DNA from: Duganella sp. sic0402
GTDB taxonomy: Bacteria > Pseudomonadota > Gammaproteobacteria > Burkholderiales > Burkholderiaceae_D
Length of the DNA stretch: 39,311 nucleotides
Assembly (NCBI RefSeq): GCF_019219065.1
Contig: NZ_JAHUWK010000019.1
Span: 1 to 39,311 of the forward strand
Reading direction: 5' to 3'
Shown: positions 16,305 to 24,060 of the stretch, one piece after another
Layout: the number at the start of each line of letters is the position of its first letter
Position numbering within the stretch: position 1 is the stretch's first letter
Made by a program: the position numbers and the translations under genes
Notes under the pieces: model-generated
Told to the model about the DNA's origin: nothing
The model's database searches: none
The model's input: only the letters and a program-made list of their open reading frames with translations

Positions 16305-16338
16305 AAGCCCGCGAGTTGTATGTAATACTCGTGGGCTT
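16305..16338 (+). other. 12-bp hairpin in the rpsQ-rplN gap
   Basis: AAGCCCGCGAGT pairs with ACTCGTGGGCTT (one G:U) around a ten-base loop. No T-run follows, so a processing signal or leader structure of the spc unit is as likely as a terminator. The rest of the gap to 16514 shows no gene; a GGACC/GGTCC pair near 16449-16473 could form another stem. Confidence 0.45.
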
Positions 16339-16514
16339 CGTTCATGTAACGCCGCAAAGTGTCTGGCCACAGACGCTGAACCGTGCGGTCAGTATGCAGT
16401 TCGAAGGTCAAGCACCCAAGCAATGAAGCCAGCAGGTTTCATTGGCGGGACCAAGACTGACCGTTAGGTCCGCATTGTGTGGATTCTTCGGCTTAAGTTG
16501 GGAAAGAGAATATT

Positions 16515-16883
16515 ATGATTCAAACTGAAAGCCGGCTCGAAGTAGCCGACAACACCGGTGCCAAAGAAGTTATGTGCATCAAGGTGTTGGGCGGTTCCAA
16601 GCGCCGTTATGCTGGCATTGGCGACGTGATCAAAGTAACCGTTAAGGTTGCTCAGCCACGCGGCCGTGTCAAAAAAGGTGAAATTTATAACGCCGTGGTA
16701 GTGCGCACCGCTAAAGGTGTTCGCCGCCAAGACGGTTCCCTGGTGAAGTTCGACGGCAACGCCGCCGTGCTGCTGAACGCCAAACTGGAACCGATCGGTA
16801 CGCGTATCTTTGGACCAGTGACGCGCGAGCTGCGCACTGAAAAGTTCATGAAGATCGTGTCCCTGGCACCTGAAGTACTGTAA
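16515..16883 (+). CDS. rplN: 50S ribosomal protein L14
   Basis: L14 forms an intersubunit bridge and is the partner of the silencing factor RsfS. The 122-residue product opens with MIQTESRLEVADNTGAK and has GDVIKVTVKVAQPRGRVKKGE and the C-terminal FMKIVSLAPEVL. GGGAAAGAG precedes the ATG. It is the first gene of the spc unit, as in E. coli. Confidence 0.98.
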   Translation: MIQTESRLEVADNTGAKEVMCIKVLGGSKRRYAGIGDVIKVTVKVAQPRGRVKKGEIYNAVVVRTAKGVRRQDGSLVKFDGNAAVLLNAKLEPIGTRIFGPVTRELRTEKFMKIVSLAPEVL

Positions 16884-16893
16884 GGAGTCAGCA

Positions 16894-17208
16894 ATGGATA
16901 AGATTCGTAAAAACGACGAAGTCATCGTTCTGGCCGGTAAAGACAAGGGCAAACGCGGTGTCGTTTCGCGTCGCGTAGACGCAGAACACGTTGTGGTTGA
17001 AGGCGTCAACGTCGCTAAAAAAGCGACCAAGCCGAACCCAATGACTGGCGTTCAAGGTGGTATCGTCGACAAGACTATGCCGATTCACGTGTCCAACGTT
17101 GCGTTGTTCAACGCAGCGACTGGCAAGGCAGACCGTGTTGGTTTCAAAGAAGTGGATGGCAAAAAAGTCCGCGTCTTCAAATCGTCCGGCGAAGTAGTGA
17201 AGGCTTAA
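16894..17208 (+). CDS. rplX: 50S ribosomal protein L24
   Basis: L24 initiates 50S assembly and lies near the tunnel exit. The 104-residue product begins with MDKIRKNDEVIVLAGKDKGK, the KOW motif, and contains KPNPMTGVQGGIVDKTMPIH. Spacing is ten bases from rplN and six to rplE. Confidence 0.98.
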   Translation: MDKIRKNDEVIVLAGKDKGKRGVVSRRVDAEHVVVEGVNVAKKATKPNPMTGVQGGIVDKTMPIHVSNVALFNAATGKADRVGFKEVDGKKVRVFKSSGEVVKA

Positions 17209-17214
17209 GAAATC

Positions 17215-17754
17215 ATGGCACGTCTCCAAGAATTCTATAAAGAAAAAGTCGTCGCTGACCTGACCGAAAAATTCGGTTACAAGTCGGTGATGGAAGTTCC
17301 GCGTCTGACTAAGATCACCCTGAATATGGGTGTGGGCGAGGCGATTGCGGACAAGAAGGTCCTCGAGCACGCTGTTGGCGACCTGACCAAGATCGCTGGC
17401 CAGAAGCCAGTGACCACCAAGGCACGTAAAGCAATCGCGGGTTTCAAAATCCGTGAAGGCTACCCGATCGGCACCATGGTGACCCTGCGCGGCGCTCGCA
17501 TGTACGAGTTCCTCGACCGTTTCATCACCGTGGCCCTGCCGCGCGTGCGTGACTTCCGCGGTGTGAATGGCAAAGCCTTCGACGGCCGCGGCAATTACAA
17601 CATCGGTGTGAAAGAGCAGATCATCTTCCCTGAGATCGAGTACGACAAGATCGATGCGCTGCGTGGTATGAATATTTCGATCACCACCACCGCTAAGACC
17701 GACGACGAAGCGAAAGCTCTGCTCGCCGCCTTCAAATTCCCGTTCAGGAACTAA
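17215..17754 (+). CDS. rplE: 50S ribosomal protein L5
   Basis: L5 binds 5S rRNA in the central protuberance and touches P-site tRNA. The 179-residue product has VPRLTKITLNMGVGEA, GQKPVTTKARKAIAGFKIREG and GNYNIGVKEQIIFPEI, all family landmarks, and the standard length. It lies between rplX and rpsN with gaps of six bases. Confidence 0.98.
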   Translation: MARLQEFYKEKVVADLTEKFGYKSVMEVPRLTKITLNMGVGEAIADKKVLEHAVGDLTKIAGQKPVTTKARKAIAGFKIREGYPIGTMVTLRGARMYEFLDRFITVALPRVRDFRGVNGKAFDGRGNYNIGVKEQIIFPEIEYDKIDALRGMNISITTTAKTDDEAKALLAAFKFPFRN

Positions 17755-17760
17755 GAGATC

Positions 17761-18066
17761 ATGGCAAAACTCGCACTGATTAACCGTGAGCTGAAACGCG
17801 TGGCACTGGCGAACAAATTCGCCGCCAAACGCGCTTCGCTGAAGGCCATCATTGATGACCAGTCGAAGTCGGAAGAAGAACGTTACGAAGCGCGCCTGAA
17901 ACTGCAAGCGCTGCCACGTAACTCGGCTCCGACCCGCCAGCGTAACCGCTGCGCCGTCACCGGTCGTCCACGCGGCACCTTCCGTAAATTCGGTCTGGGC
18001 CGTATCAAGCTCCGTGAATTCGCCATGCGTGGTGAAATTCCGGGTATGACTAAAGCTAGCTGGTAA
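17761..18066 (+). CDS. rpsN: 30S ribosomal protein S14 (zinc-free long form)
   Basis: S14 is a head protein of the 30S subunit. The 101-residue product is the long form that lacks the CxxC pairs of zinc-binding S14; it has LPRNSAPTRQRNRCAVTGRPRG and ends in GMTKASW. It starts six bases after rplE. Because it needs no zinc, the cell does not depend on a zinc-free paralogue for this protein. Confidence 0.98.
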   Translation: MAKLALINRELKRVALANKFAAKRASLKAIIDDQSKSEEERYEARLKLQALPRNSAPTRQRNRCAVTGRPRGTFRKFGLGRIKLREFAMRGEIPGMTKASW

Positions 18067-18080
18067 TAGGAGAATAAGCA

Positions 18081-18476
18081 ATGAGTATGAGCGATCCTAT
18101 CGCCGATATGCTGACCCGCATTCGCAACGCCCAAGGCGTTCAAAAAACGACCGTGGCCATGCCATCGTCGAAAGTCAAAGTAGCGATTGCCAACGTCCTC
18201 AAGGACGAGGGTTACATTGAAGATTTCGCAGTCGCTGAAGATGGCGGCAAGTCGGAACTGAAAATCGGTTTGAAGTACTACGTAGGCCGTCCTGTTATCG
18301 AGCGTCTGGAGCGCGTGTCGCGTCCAGGTCTGCGCGTGTACAAAGGCAAAGACGAAATCCCTTCGGTAATGAATGGTCTGGGTGTGGCGATTGTATCGAC
18401 CCCACAAGGCGTCATGACCGACCGTAAAGCACGCGCAACCGGTGTCGGCGGCGAAGTGATTTGCTACGTGGCCTAA
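18081..18476 (+). CDS. rpsH: 30S ribosomal protein S8
   Basis: S8 is a primary 16S rRNA binder and in E. coli represses the spc operon by binding its mRNA near rplE. The 131-residue product opens with MSMSDPIADMLTRIRNAQ and ends with the family block GVMTDRKARATGVGGEVICYVA. TAGGAG precedes the ATG. Spacing to rplF is ten bases. Confidence 0.98.
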   Translation: MSMSDPIADMLTRIRNAQGVQKTTVAMPSSKVKVAIANVLKDEGYIEDFAVAEDGGKSELKIGLKYYVGRPVIERLERVSRPGLRVYKGKDEIPSVMNGLGVAIVSTPQGVMTDRKARATGVGGEVICYVA

Positions 18477-18486
18477 GGAGTAAGAC

Positions 18487-19020
18487 ATGTCCCGAGTAGC
18501 TAAAATGCCTATCGCTGTGCCAGCTGGCGCTGATGTCGCCATCTCCGCACAAGCGATCACCGTCAAGGGCCCGCTGGGCGTCCTGACCCAGAGCCTGAAC
18601 GGCCTGGTTAAAGTAGAAAACAATGCTGGTACCCTGAGCTTTGAGCCGTCGAACGACAGCCGCGAAGCCAACGCCATGTCCGGTACGCTGCGCGCACTGG
18701 TCAACAACATGGTAAACGGTGTGACCAAGGGCTTCGAGAAAAAGCTGAACCTGGTTGGCGTGGGCTACAAAGCCCAGGCCGCTGGCGACAAGCTGAACCT
18801 GTCGCTGGGTTTCTCGCACCCGGTCGTGCACGCCATGCCAGAAGGCGTGACCGTGACCACCGCCACCCCGACCGAGATCGTCATCAAAGGCATCGATCGT
18901 CAAAAGGTGGGCCAGGTTGCTGCAGAAGTTCGTGCTTACCGCGCTCCGGAGCCTTACAAAGGCAAGGGCGTCCGTTATTCGGACGAAGTGGTTAAGATCA
19001 AAGAAACTAAGAAGAAGTAA
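18487..19020 (+). CDS. rplF: 50S ribosomal protein L6
   Basis: L6 binds near the factor-binding site of the 50S subunit. The 177-residue product opens with MSRVAKMPIAVPAG and has VGVGYKAQ, SLGFSHPV and the C-terminal YRAPEPYKGKGVRYSDEVV, matching the family. AAGGAG stands just before the ATG. Confidence 0.98.
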   Translation: MSRVAKMPIAVPAGADVAISAQAITVKGPLGVLTQSLNGLVKVENNAGTLSFEPSNDSREANAMSGTLRALVNNMVNGVTKGFEKKLNLVGVGYKAQAAGDKLNLSLGFSHPVVHAMPEGVTVTTATPTEIVIKGIDRQKVGQVAAEVRAYRAPEPYKGKGVRYSDEVVKIKETKKK

Positions 19021-19033
19021 TTAGGGGCTGACG

Positions 19034-19396
19034 ATGGATAAAAAAGAATCTCGTCTGCGTCGCGGACGTCAAACCCGGATCAAGATTGCGCAACTGAAAG
19101 TGAACCGCCTGTCGGTTCACCGCACTAACCTGCACATCTACGCAAACCTGATCAGCCCGGATGCCAAAGTACTGGTTTCGGCCTCGACCGCGGAAGCGGA
19201 AGTGCGCGCTGAACTGGCTGGCAAATCGGGCAAGGGTGGCAACGCCGCCGCCGCCGCACTGGTCGGCAAGCGCGTAGCAGAAAAAGCACTCAAAGCCGGT
19301 ATCACCGAAGTCGCCTTCGACCGTTCCGGTTTCCGTTATCACGGCCGTGTGAAGGCGCTGGCAGAAGCCGCGCGTGAAGCCGGTCTGAAGTTCTAA
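19034..19396 (+). CDS. rplR: 50S ribosomal protein L18
   Basis: L18 binds 5S rRNA. The 120-residue product starts with a basic region (KKESRLRRGRQTRIKI), continues with LSVHRTNLHIYANLISPD and ends with FDRSGFRYHGRVKALAEAARE and GLKF, the family signature. It lies between rplF and rpsE. Confidence 0.98.
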   Translation: MDKKESRLRRGRQTRIKIAQLKVNRLSVHRTNLHIYANLISPDAKVLVSASTAEAEVRAELAGKSGKGGNAAAAALVGKRVAEKALKAGITEVAFDRSGFRYHGRVKALAEAAREAGLKF

Positions 19397-19405
19397 GGAA
19401 CGATC

Positions 19406-19924
19406 ATGGCAAAAATGCAAGCAAAAATGGCAAGCGACAAGCCGGACGATGGCATGCGCGAAAAAATGATCGCGATCAACCGCGTGACCAAAGTGGTCAA
19501 GGGTGGTCGTATCATGGGCTTCGCCGCGCTGACCGTAGTAGGTGACGGCGATGGCCGCATCGGCATGGGCAAGGGCAAGTCGAAAGAGGTACCGGTTGGT
19601 GTGCAGAAGGCAATGGAAGAAGCCCGTCGCAACCTGATCAAAGTACCACTGAAAAACGGCACGCTGCACCACACCGTCCTGGGTCGCCACGGCGCCTCGA
19701 AAGTCATGATGTCGCCTGCTAAACCAGGCACCGGCGTCATCGCTGGCGGCGCAATGCGCGCGATCTTCGAAGTCATGGGCGTTACCGACGTGGTCGCGAA
19801 ATCGACCGGTTCGAGCAACCCGTACAACCTGGTTCGCGCCACGCTGGACGGCCTGGCTAAACTGAGCACTCCTGCTGACATCGCTGCTAAACGCGGCAAG
19901 TCGGTAGAAGAGATCCTGGGTTAA
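19406..19924 (+). CDS. rpsE: 30S ribosomal protein S5
   Basis: S5 acts at the mRNA entry and in decoding accuracy. The 172-residue product has the double-stranded RNA-binding N-terminal domain with RVTKVVKGGRIMGFAALTVVGDG and the loop GMGKGKSKEVP, then GVIAGGAMRAIFEVMGVTDVV. The start carries an unusual MAKMQAKMASDKPDDGMREKM lead split by three Met codons; ATG 19406 has AAGGA eight bases upstream and is kept. Confidence 0.98.
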   Translation: MAKMQAKMASDKPDDGMREKMIAINRVTKVVKGGRIMGFAALTVVGDGDGRIGMGKGKSKEVPVGVQKAMEEARRNLIKVPLKNGTLHHTVLGRHGASKVMMSPAKPGTGVIAGGAMRAIFEVMGVTDVVAKSTGSSNPYNLVRATLDGLAKLSTPADIAAKRGKSVEEILG

Positions 19925-19934
19925 GGTGAACGAC

Positions 19935-20117
19935 ATGACTACGAAAACCGTCAAAGTACAACTGGTCAAGGGCCTGATCGGCACCCGTCAAGATCACCGC
20001 GCCACCGTGCGTGGTCTGGGTCTGCGTCGCGTCAACTCGGTCGCCGAGCTGCAAGACACCCCATCCGTACGCGGCATGATCAACAAAGTGTCGTATCTCG
20101 TTAAAGTAGTTGCGTAA
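19935..20117 (+). CDS. rpmD: 50S ribosomal protein L30
   Basis: L30 is a small 50S protein. The product has 60 residues from ATG 19935 (MTTKTVKVQLVKGLIGT), with the family HRATVRGLGLRRVNSVAEL. AAGGTG at 19923-19928 serves as ribosome-binding site; an in-frame GTG at 19926 falls inside it and is rejected. Confidence 0.97.
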   Translation: MTTKTVKVQLVKGLIGTRQDHRATVRGLGLRRVNSVAELQDTPSVRGMINKVSYLVKVVA

Positions 20118-20142
20118 GCCCCGGCTTACTCACGGAGAAATC

Positions 20143-20574
20143 ATGGAACTGAATACCATTCAACCAGCCGAAGGCGCCAAGCACTACAAGCGTCGCGTCG
20201 GCCGCGGTATCGGCTCCGGCCTGGGTAAAACCGCGGGCCGCGGCCACAAGGGTCAGAAATCGCGTTCGGGCGGCTTCCACAAAGTCGGCTTCGAAGGCGG
20301 TCAGATGCCTCTGCAACGTCGTCTGCCTAAGCGCGGTTTCAAGTCGCTCAACGCCACCTTCAAAGCTGAAGTGCGTCTGTCCGACCTGAACAACCTGGCT
20401 GTTGGCGATGTCGACATTCTGGTGCTGAAACAAGCTGGCGTACTGAGCGTGCTGGCACGCGACGTGCGCGTCATTCTGTCCGGCGAGATCACCAAAGCGG
20501 TGAACCTCAAAGGCCTGAAAGTGACCGCTGGCGCGAAAGCCGCCATCGAAGCAGCCGGCGGCTCGGTAGCCTGA
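20143..20574 (+). CDS. rplO: 50S ribosomal protein L15
   Basis: L15 is a late assembly protein of the 50S subunit. From ATG 20143 the product has 143 residues, starting MELNTIQPAEGAKH and continuing with RRVGRGIGSGLGKTAGRGHKGQ and FEGGQMPLQRRLPKRGF, the family glycine-rich landmarks. CGGAGAAA precedes the start; a longer frame from TTG 20110 overlaps the end of rpmD and is rejected. Confidence 0.97.
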   Translation: MELNTIQPAEGAKHYKRRVGRGIGSGLGKTAGRGHKGQKSRSGGFHKVGFEGGQMPLQRRLPKRGFKSLNATFKAEVRLSDLNNLAVGDVDILVLKQAGVLSVLARDVRVILSGEITKAVNLKGLKVTAGAKAAIEAAGGSVA

Positions 20575-20604
20575 GCCCCCGCACACAGCTGATCGGAGCG
20601 AAAA

Positions 20605-21939
20605 TTGGCGACTAATCCACAATTGGCAAAAAGTGCAGCAGCTGGTTTCCCTTGGGGCCGGCTCTGGTTCCTGCTTGGTGCATTGGTGGTTTATCGTATC
20701 GGCGCTCACATCCCTGTTCCAGGGATCGATCCGGTACGATTGGCAGAGCTGTTCAAGTCGCAAGAGGGCGGCATCCTGGGCATGTTGAACATGTTCAGTG
20801 GTGGCGCGCTGTCGCGCTTCACGGTATTTGCACTCGGCATCACGCCTTACATCTCGGCCTCGATCATCATGCAGTTGGTGTCGATCGTTTCGCCGCAGAT
20901 GGAAGCGTTGAAAAAAGAGGGCGAAGCAGGCCGCCGCAAGATCACCCAGTACACCCGTTATTTCACGGTGGTGCTGGCGCTGTTCCAGGCGTTCGGCATT
21001 GCCGTCGCGCTGGAGTCGCAGCAAGGTCTGGTGCTGGATCCAGGCATTGCCTTCCGTTTCGTGACGGTCGTTACGCTGTTGACCGGCACCATGTTCGTGA
21101 TGTGGTTGGGCGAGCAAATTACTGAGCGCGGTCTCGGTAATGGTATCTCGATCATCATCTTCGCAGGTATCGTGGCCGGCTTGCCGGGCGCATTGGGTGG
21201 CTTGGGCCAGTCGGTGTCGTCCGGTCAGATGGGCGCGCTGTCGGCGATCATCATCATGATCCTGGTGGTGGCGGTAACGTTCCTGGTGGTATTCGTGGAA
21301 CGTGGCCAACGCAAGATTCTGGTCAACTATGCGAAACGCCAGGTGGGTAACAAGATTTACGGTGGACAAACGTCGCACCTGCCATTGAAGCTGAATATGG
21401 CCGGCGTGATCCCACCGATCTTCGCTTCGTCGATTATCTTGTTCCCGGCAACGATCGTGGGCTGGTTTACCACGGGCGCCGATACGGCCAACCCAGTGGT
21501 CCGGTTCCTGAAAGATTTGGCAGCATCGATGGGGCCAGGCGAGCCCATCCACGCACTGTTGTACGCCATTGCGATCGTGTTTTTCTGTTTCTTCTATACA
21601 GCGCTGGTCTTCAACAGCAAGGAAACAGCAGATAACTTGAAGAAGAGCGGGGCCTTTGTGCCAGGGATTCGTCCCGGTGAGCAGACTGCCCGCTACATCG
21701 ACAAGATTCTGACCCGATTGACACTGGCTGGCGCTCTCTACATCACTTTGGTGTGTTTGTTGCCGGAATTCATGCAAGCCGAGTGGAAAGTACCATTCTA
21801 TTTTGGCGGTACTTCTCTGTTGATTATTGTGGTTGTGACCATGGATTTCATGGCCCAAGTACAAAACTACGTGATGTCGCAGCAATATGAATCGCTGCTG
21901 CGCAAAGCAAACTTCAAAGGCGGAATTCCGACGCGATAA
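20605..21939 (+). CDS. secY: Protein translocase subunit SecY
   Basis: SecY is the pore of the Sec translocon in the inner membrane, working with SecE, SecG and SecA. The 444-residue product has the ten hydrophobic segments of the family, the plug region after VVYRIGAHIPVPGIDP, the GISIIIFAGI segment and the cytoplasmic loop GQRKILVNYAKRQ that binds SecA or ribosomes. The start codon is TTG 20605, with GGAG about seven bases upstream; no suitable ATG precedes the first helix. It follows rplO, as in E. coli, with a 30-base gap. Confidence 0.98.
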   Translation: MATNPQLAKSAAAGFPWGRLWFLLGALVVYRIGAHIPVPGIDPVRLAELFKSQEGGILGMLNMFSGGALSRFTVFALGITPYISASIIMQLVSIVSPQMEALKKEGEAGRRKITQYTRYFTVVLALFQAFGIAVALESQQGLVLDPGIAFRFVTVVTLLTGTMFVMWLGEQITERGLGNGISIIIFAGIVAGLPGALGGLGQSVSSGQMGALSAIIIMILVVAVTFLVVFVERGQRKILVNYAKRQVGNKIYGGQTSHLPLKLNMAGVIPPIFASSIILFPATIVGWFTTGADTANPVVRFLKDLAASMGPGEPIHALLYAIAIVFFCFFYTALVFNSKETADNLKKSGAFVPGIRPGEQTARYIDKILTRLTLAGALYITLVCLLPEFMQAEWKVPFYFGGTSLLIIVVVTMDFMAQVQNYVMSQQYESLLRKANFKGGIPTR

Positions 21940-21959
21940 GCGCGGTTTCAACATACCGA

Positions 21960-22178
21960 ATGGCAAAAGACGACGTCATACAGATGCAGGGCGAGATCCT
22001 GGAAAATCTCCCTAATGCAACATTTCGAGTAAAGCTGGAAAACGGGCACGTGGTGCTGGGGCATATTTCAGGTAAAATGCGGATGAACTATATCCGCATC
22101 CTGCCTGGCGATAAGGTGACGGTCGAACTGACACCTTACGACCTGTCCCGCGCCCGCATCGTGTTCCGGACCAAGTAA
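21960..22178 (+). CDS. infA: Translation initiation factor IF-1
   Basis: IF-1 is an OB-fold protein that occupies the ribosomal A site during initiation. The 72-residue product contains MQGEILENLPNATFRVKLENG and RMNYIRILPGDKVTVELTPYDL, the full family sequence. The ATG at 21960 has no evident ribosome-binding site, so coupling to secY 20 bases upstream is likely. Its place between secY and rpmJ is typical of Burkholderiales and differs from E. coli, where infA lies elsewhere. Confidence 0.98.
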   Translation: MAKDDVIQMQGEILENLPNATFRVKLENGHVVLGHISGKMRMNYIRILPGDKVTVELTPYDLSRARIVFRTK

Positions 22179-22212
22179 ATTTAGATAATCGAACCTTAGA
22201 AGAGAGTTCATA

Positions 22213-22326
22213 ATGAAAGTTAACGCCTCAGTCAAGCGGATCTGCCGCAACTGCAAGATCATCAAGCGCAAGGGCGTTGTTCGCGTAATCTGCGTCGAAC
22301 CACGTCACAAGCAGCGTCAAGGTTAA
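22213..22326 (+). CDS. rpmJ: 50S ribosomal protein L36 (zinc-binding form)
   Basis: L36 is the smallest 50S protein. The 37-residue product begins MKVNASVKRICRNC and has the zinc ribbon ligands Cys11, Cys14, Cys27 and His32. It is the C+ form. AGAGAG precedes the ATG. It closes the spc unit, 27 bases before rpsM. Confidence 0.97.
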   Translation: MKVNASVKRICRNCKIIKRKGVVRVICVEPRHKQRQG

Positions 22327-22353
22327 TAACCGTTATTTATCGAGGAATAACGA

Positions 22354-22719
22354 ATGGCACGTATTGCAGGGGTTAATATCCCAAATCACCAGCACACCGT
22401 TATCGGCCTGACGGCCATCTACGGTGTAGGCCGCCCACGCGCGAAGTTCATCTGCGCGCAAACGGGTATCGCGACCAATAAAAAGGTCAAAGATCTGGAC
22501 GACAGCGAACTGGAAAAGCTGCGCGATGAAGTAGGTAAATTCATCGTCGAAGGCGACCTGCGCCGCGAACTGTCCATGAACATCAAGCGTTTGATGGATC
22601 TGGGTTGCTACCGTGGTATGCGTCACCGTAAGGGCCTGCCGGTCCGCGGTCAACGTACCCGCACCAATGCACGTACCCGCAAGGGCCCGCGCAAAGCCGC
22701 TCAATCGCTCAAGAAATAA
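22354..22719 (+). CDS. rpsM: 30S ribosomal protein S13
   Basis: S13 sits at the top of the 30S head, contacts L5 and L31 in bridges and touches tRNA. The 121-residue product opens with MARIAGVNIPNHQHTVIGL and has the C-terminal block MRHRKGLPVRGQRTRTNART followed by a basic tail. GAGGAA precedes the ATG. It is the first gene of the alpha group. Confidence 0.98.
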   Translation: MARIAGVNIPNHQHTVIGLTAIYGVGRPRAKFICAQTGIATNKKVKDLDDSELEKLRDEVGKFIVEGDLRRELSMNIKRLMDLGCYRGMRHRKGLPVRGQRTRTNARTRKGPRKAAQSLKK

Positions 22720-22733
22720 TCTAGGGAAATCAC

Positions 22734-23138
22734 ATGGCTAAGCAACAAAGCAGCGCAGCAGCAGCTCGCGTACGCAAGAAGGTCAAGAAGAACGTTGCAG
22801 AAGGTATCGCACACGTTCACGCTTCCTTCAACAACACCATCATCACCATCACCGACCGCCAGGGCAATGCTCTGTCGTGGGCGACCTCCGGTGGTGCTGG
22901 CTTCAAGGGTTCGCGTAAATCGACCCCGTTCGCAGCGCAGGTTGCTGCTGAAGCCGCTGGTAAAGTCGCGATCGAATGCGGCGTGAAGAACCTGGAAGTG
23001 CGCATCAAGGGCCCAGGCCCAGGCCGTGAATCGGCTGTGCGCGCGCTGAACAACCTGGGCATCAAGATCACCGAGATCCAGGACGTGACGCCAGTTCCAC
23101 ACAACGGCTGCCGCCCTCCAAAGCGTCGTCGTATCTAA
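22734..23138 (+). CDS. rpsK: 30S ribosomal protein S11
   Basis: S11 lies on the 30S platform near the mRNA exit. The 134-residue product has GIAHVHASFNNTIITITDRQGN, then SWATSGGAGFKGSRKSTPFAAQ and the C-terminal PVPHNGCRPPKRRRI, all standard. A 188-bp gap with stem structures separates it from rpsD, which is unlike the tight packing of the rest of the cluster. Confidence 0.98.
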   Translation: MAKQQSSAAAARVRKKVKKNVAEGIAHVHASFNNTIITITDRQGNALSWATSGGAGFKGSRKSTPFAAQVAAEAAGKVAIECGVKNLEVRIKGPGPGRESAVRALNNLGIKITEIQDVTPVPHNGCRPPKRRRI

Positions 23139-23326
23139 TGGCCGTACCGGCTTAGCCGGTTCTGCTGTTACACAATAAAGCTGGTGCAGGAAGCTGGTAA
23201 CAGCTATACTGCCCGGCTATTGTCGTCTGTCATCATGGCAGGCGTCGCCACCGTCTGGCTCATTGCAGACCAGACTAGCGTCCACCCGCGTGGGTCGGGA
23301 CGTCATTATTTTAAAAGGAAAGCACC
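23139..23326 (+). promoter_or_regulatory. Structured leader region before rpsD
   Basis: This gap holds three perfect stems: ACCGGC/GCCGGT at 23146-23160, GCTGTTAC at 23164-23171 with GTAACAGC at 23197-23204, and a GTCTGG/CCAGAC pair near 23254-23276. TATACT at 23205-23210 is a good -10 box, although no clear -35 is spaced from it. AAAAGGAAAG precedes rpsD. A separate promoter plus an S4-binding leader is a reasonable reading, but unproven. Confidence 0.45.
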
Positions 23327-23950
23327 GTGGCACGTTATATCGGACCAAAAGCAAAACTCTCCCGCCGTGAAGGCACTGATCTGTTCCTGAAAAGCGCCCG
23401 TCGCTCGCTGGACAGCAAATGCAAACTGGACGTAAAACCAGGTCAGCACGGCGTTAAGTCGGGCGCCCGTACCTCGGACTACGGCAACCAGCTGCGCGAA
23501 AAACAAAAAGTAAAACGTATGTACGGCGTGCTGGAACGTCAGTTCCGTCGCTACTTCGCAGAAGCCGACCGCCGCAAAGGCAACACCGGCGAAACCCTGC
23601 TGAAGCTGCTGGAAGCCCGTCTGGACAACGTTGCATACCGCATGGGCTTTGGCTCGACCCGCGCTGAAGCGCGTCAGCTGGTATCGCACAAAGCCTTCAC
23701 CGTGAACGGCCAAGTGGTGAACATCGCTTCGTACGCAGTGAAAGTTGGCGACGTGATCGCCGTGCGCGAAAAAGCCAAGAAACAAGTACGTATCGTTGAA
23801 GCGCTGTCGCTGGCTGAACAAGTCGGCATGCCAGCCTGGGTATCGGTTGATGCCAAGAAAATGGAAGGCACTTTCAAGTCCCTGCCAGAGCGTAACGAAA
23901 TCGCCAACGACGTCAACGAATCGCTGATCGTCGAGCTGTACTCGCGTTAA
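23327..23950 (+). CDS. rpsD: 30S ribosomal protein S4
   Basis: S4 is a primary 16S rRNA binder and, in E. coli, the translational repressor of the alpha operon. The start codon is GTG 23327 (the codon after CACC), read as Met, and the 207-residue product begins MARYIGPKAKLSRREGTDLF. The S4 RNA-binding domain is visible in RLDNVAYRMGFGSTRAEARQLVSHKAF. No zinc-binding Cys cluster is present, so it is the C- form. It has its own leader upstream and an intrinsic terminator downstream. Confidence 0.97.
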   Translation: MARYIGPKAKLSRREGTDLFLKSARRSLDSKCKLDVKPGQHGVKSGARTSDYGNQLREKQKVKRMYGVLERQFRRYFAEADRRKGNTGETLLKLLEARLDNVAYRMGFGSTRAEARQLVSHKAFTVNGQVVNIASYAVKVGDVIAVREKAKKQVRIVEALSLAEQVGMPAWVSVDAKKMEGTFKSLPERNEIANDVNESLIVELYSR

Positions 23951-23976
23951 TCTGTAGTCTAAGTAGCATCAAAACC

Positions 23977-24002
23977 CGCCCGCTTTTTCAAGCGGGCGTT
24001 TT
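23977..24002 (+). terminator. Rho-independent terminator between rpsD and rpoA
   Basis: CGCCCGCTT at 23977-23985 pairs perfectly with AAGCGGGCG at 23990-23998 around a TTTC loop, followed by T4. The short T-run suggests partial termination, which would lower rpoA expression relative to the ribosomal genes. Confidence 0.78.
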
Positions 24003-24060
24003 CACTAATGCCATCAGCCTTATCGGCCTAACGCGCCGAGGGTATTGAAGAGGACATTTC

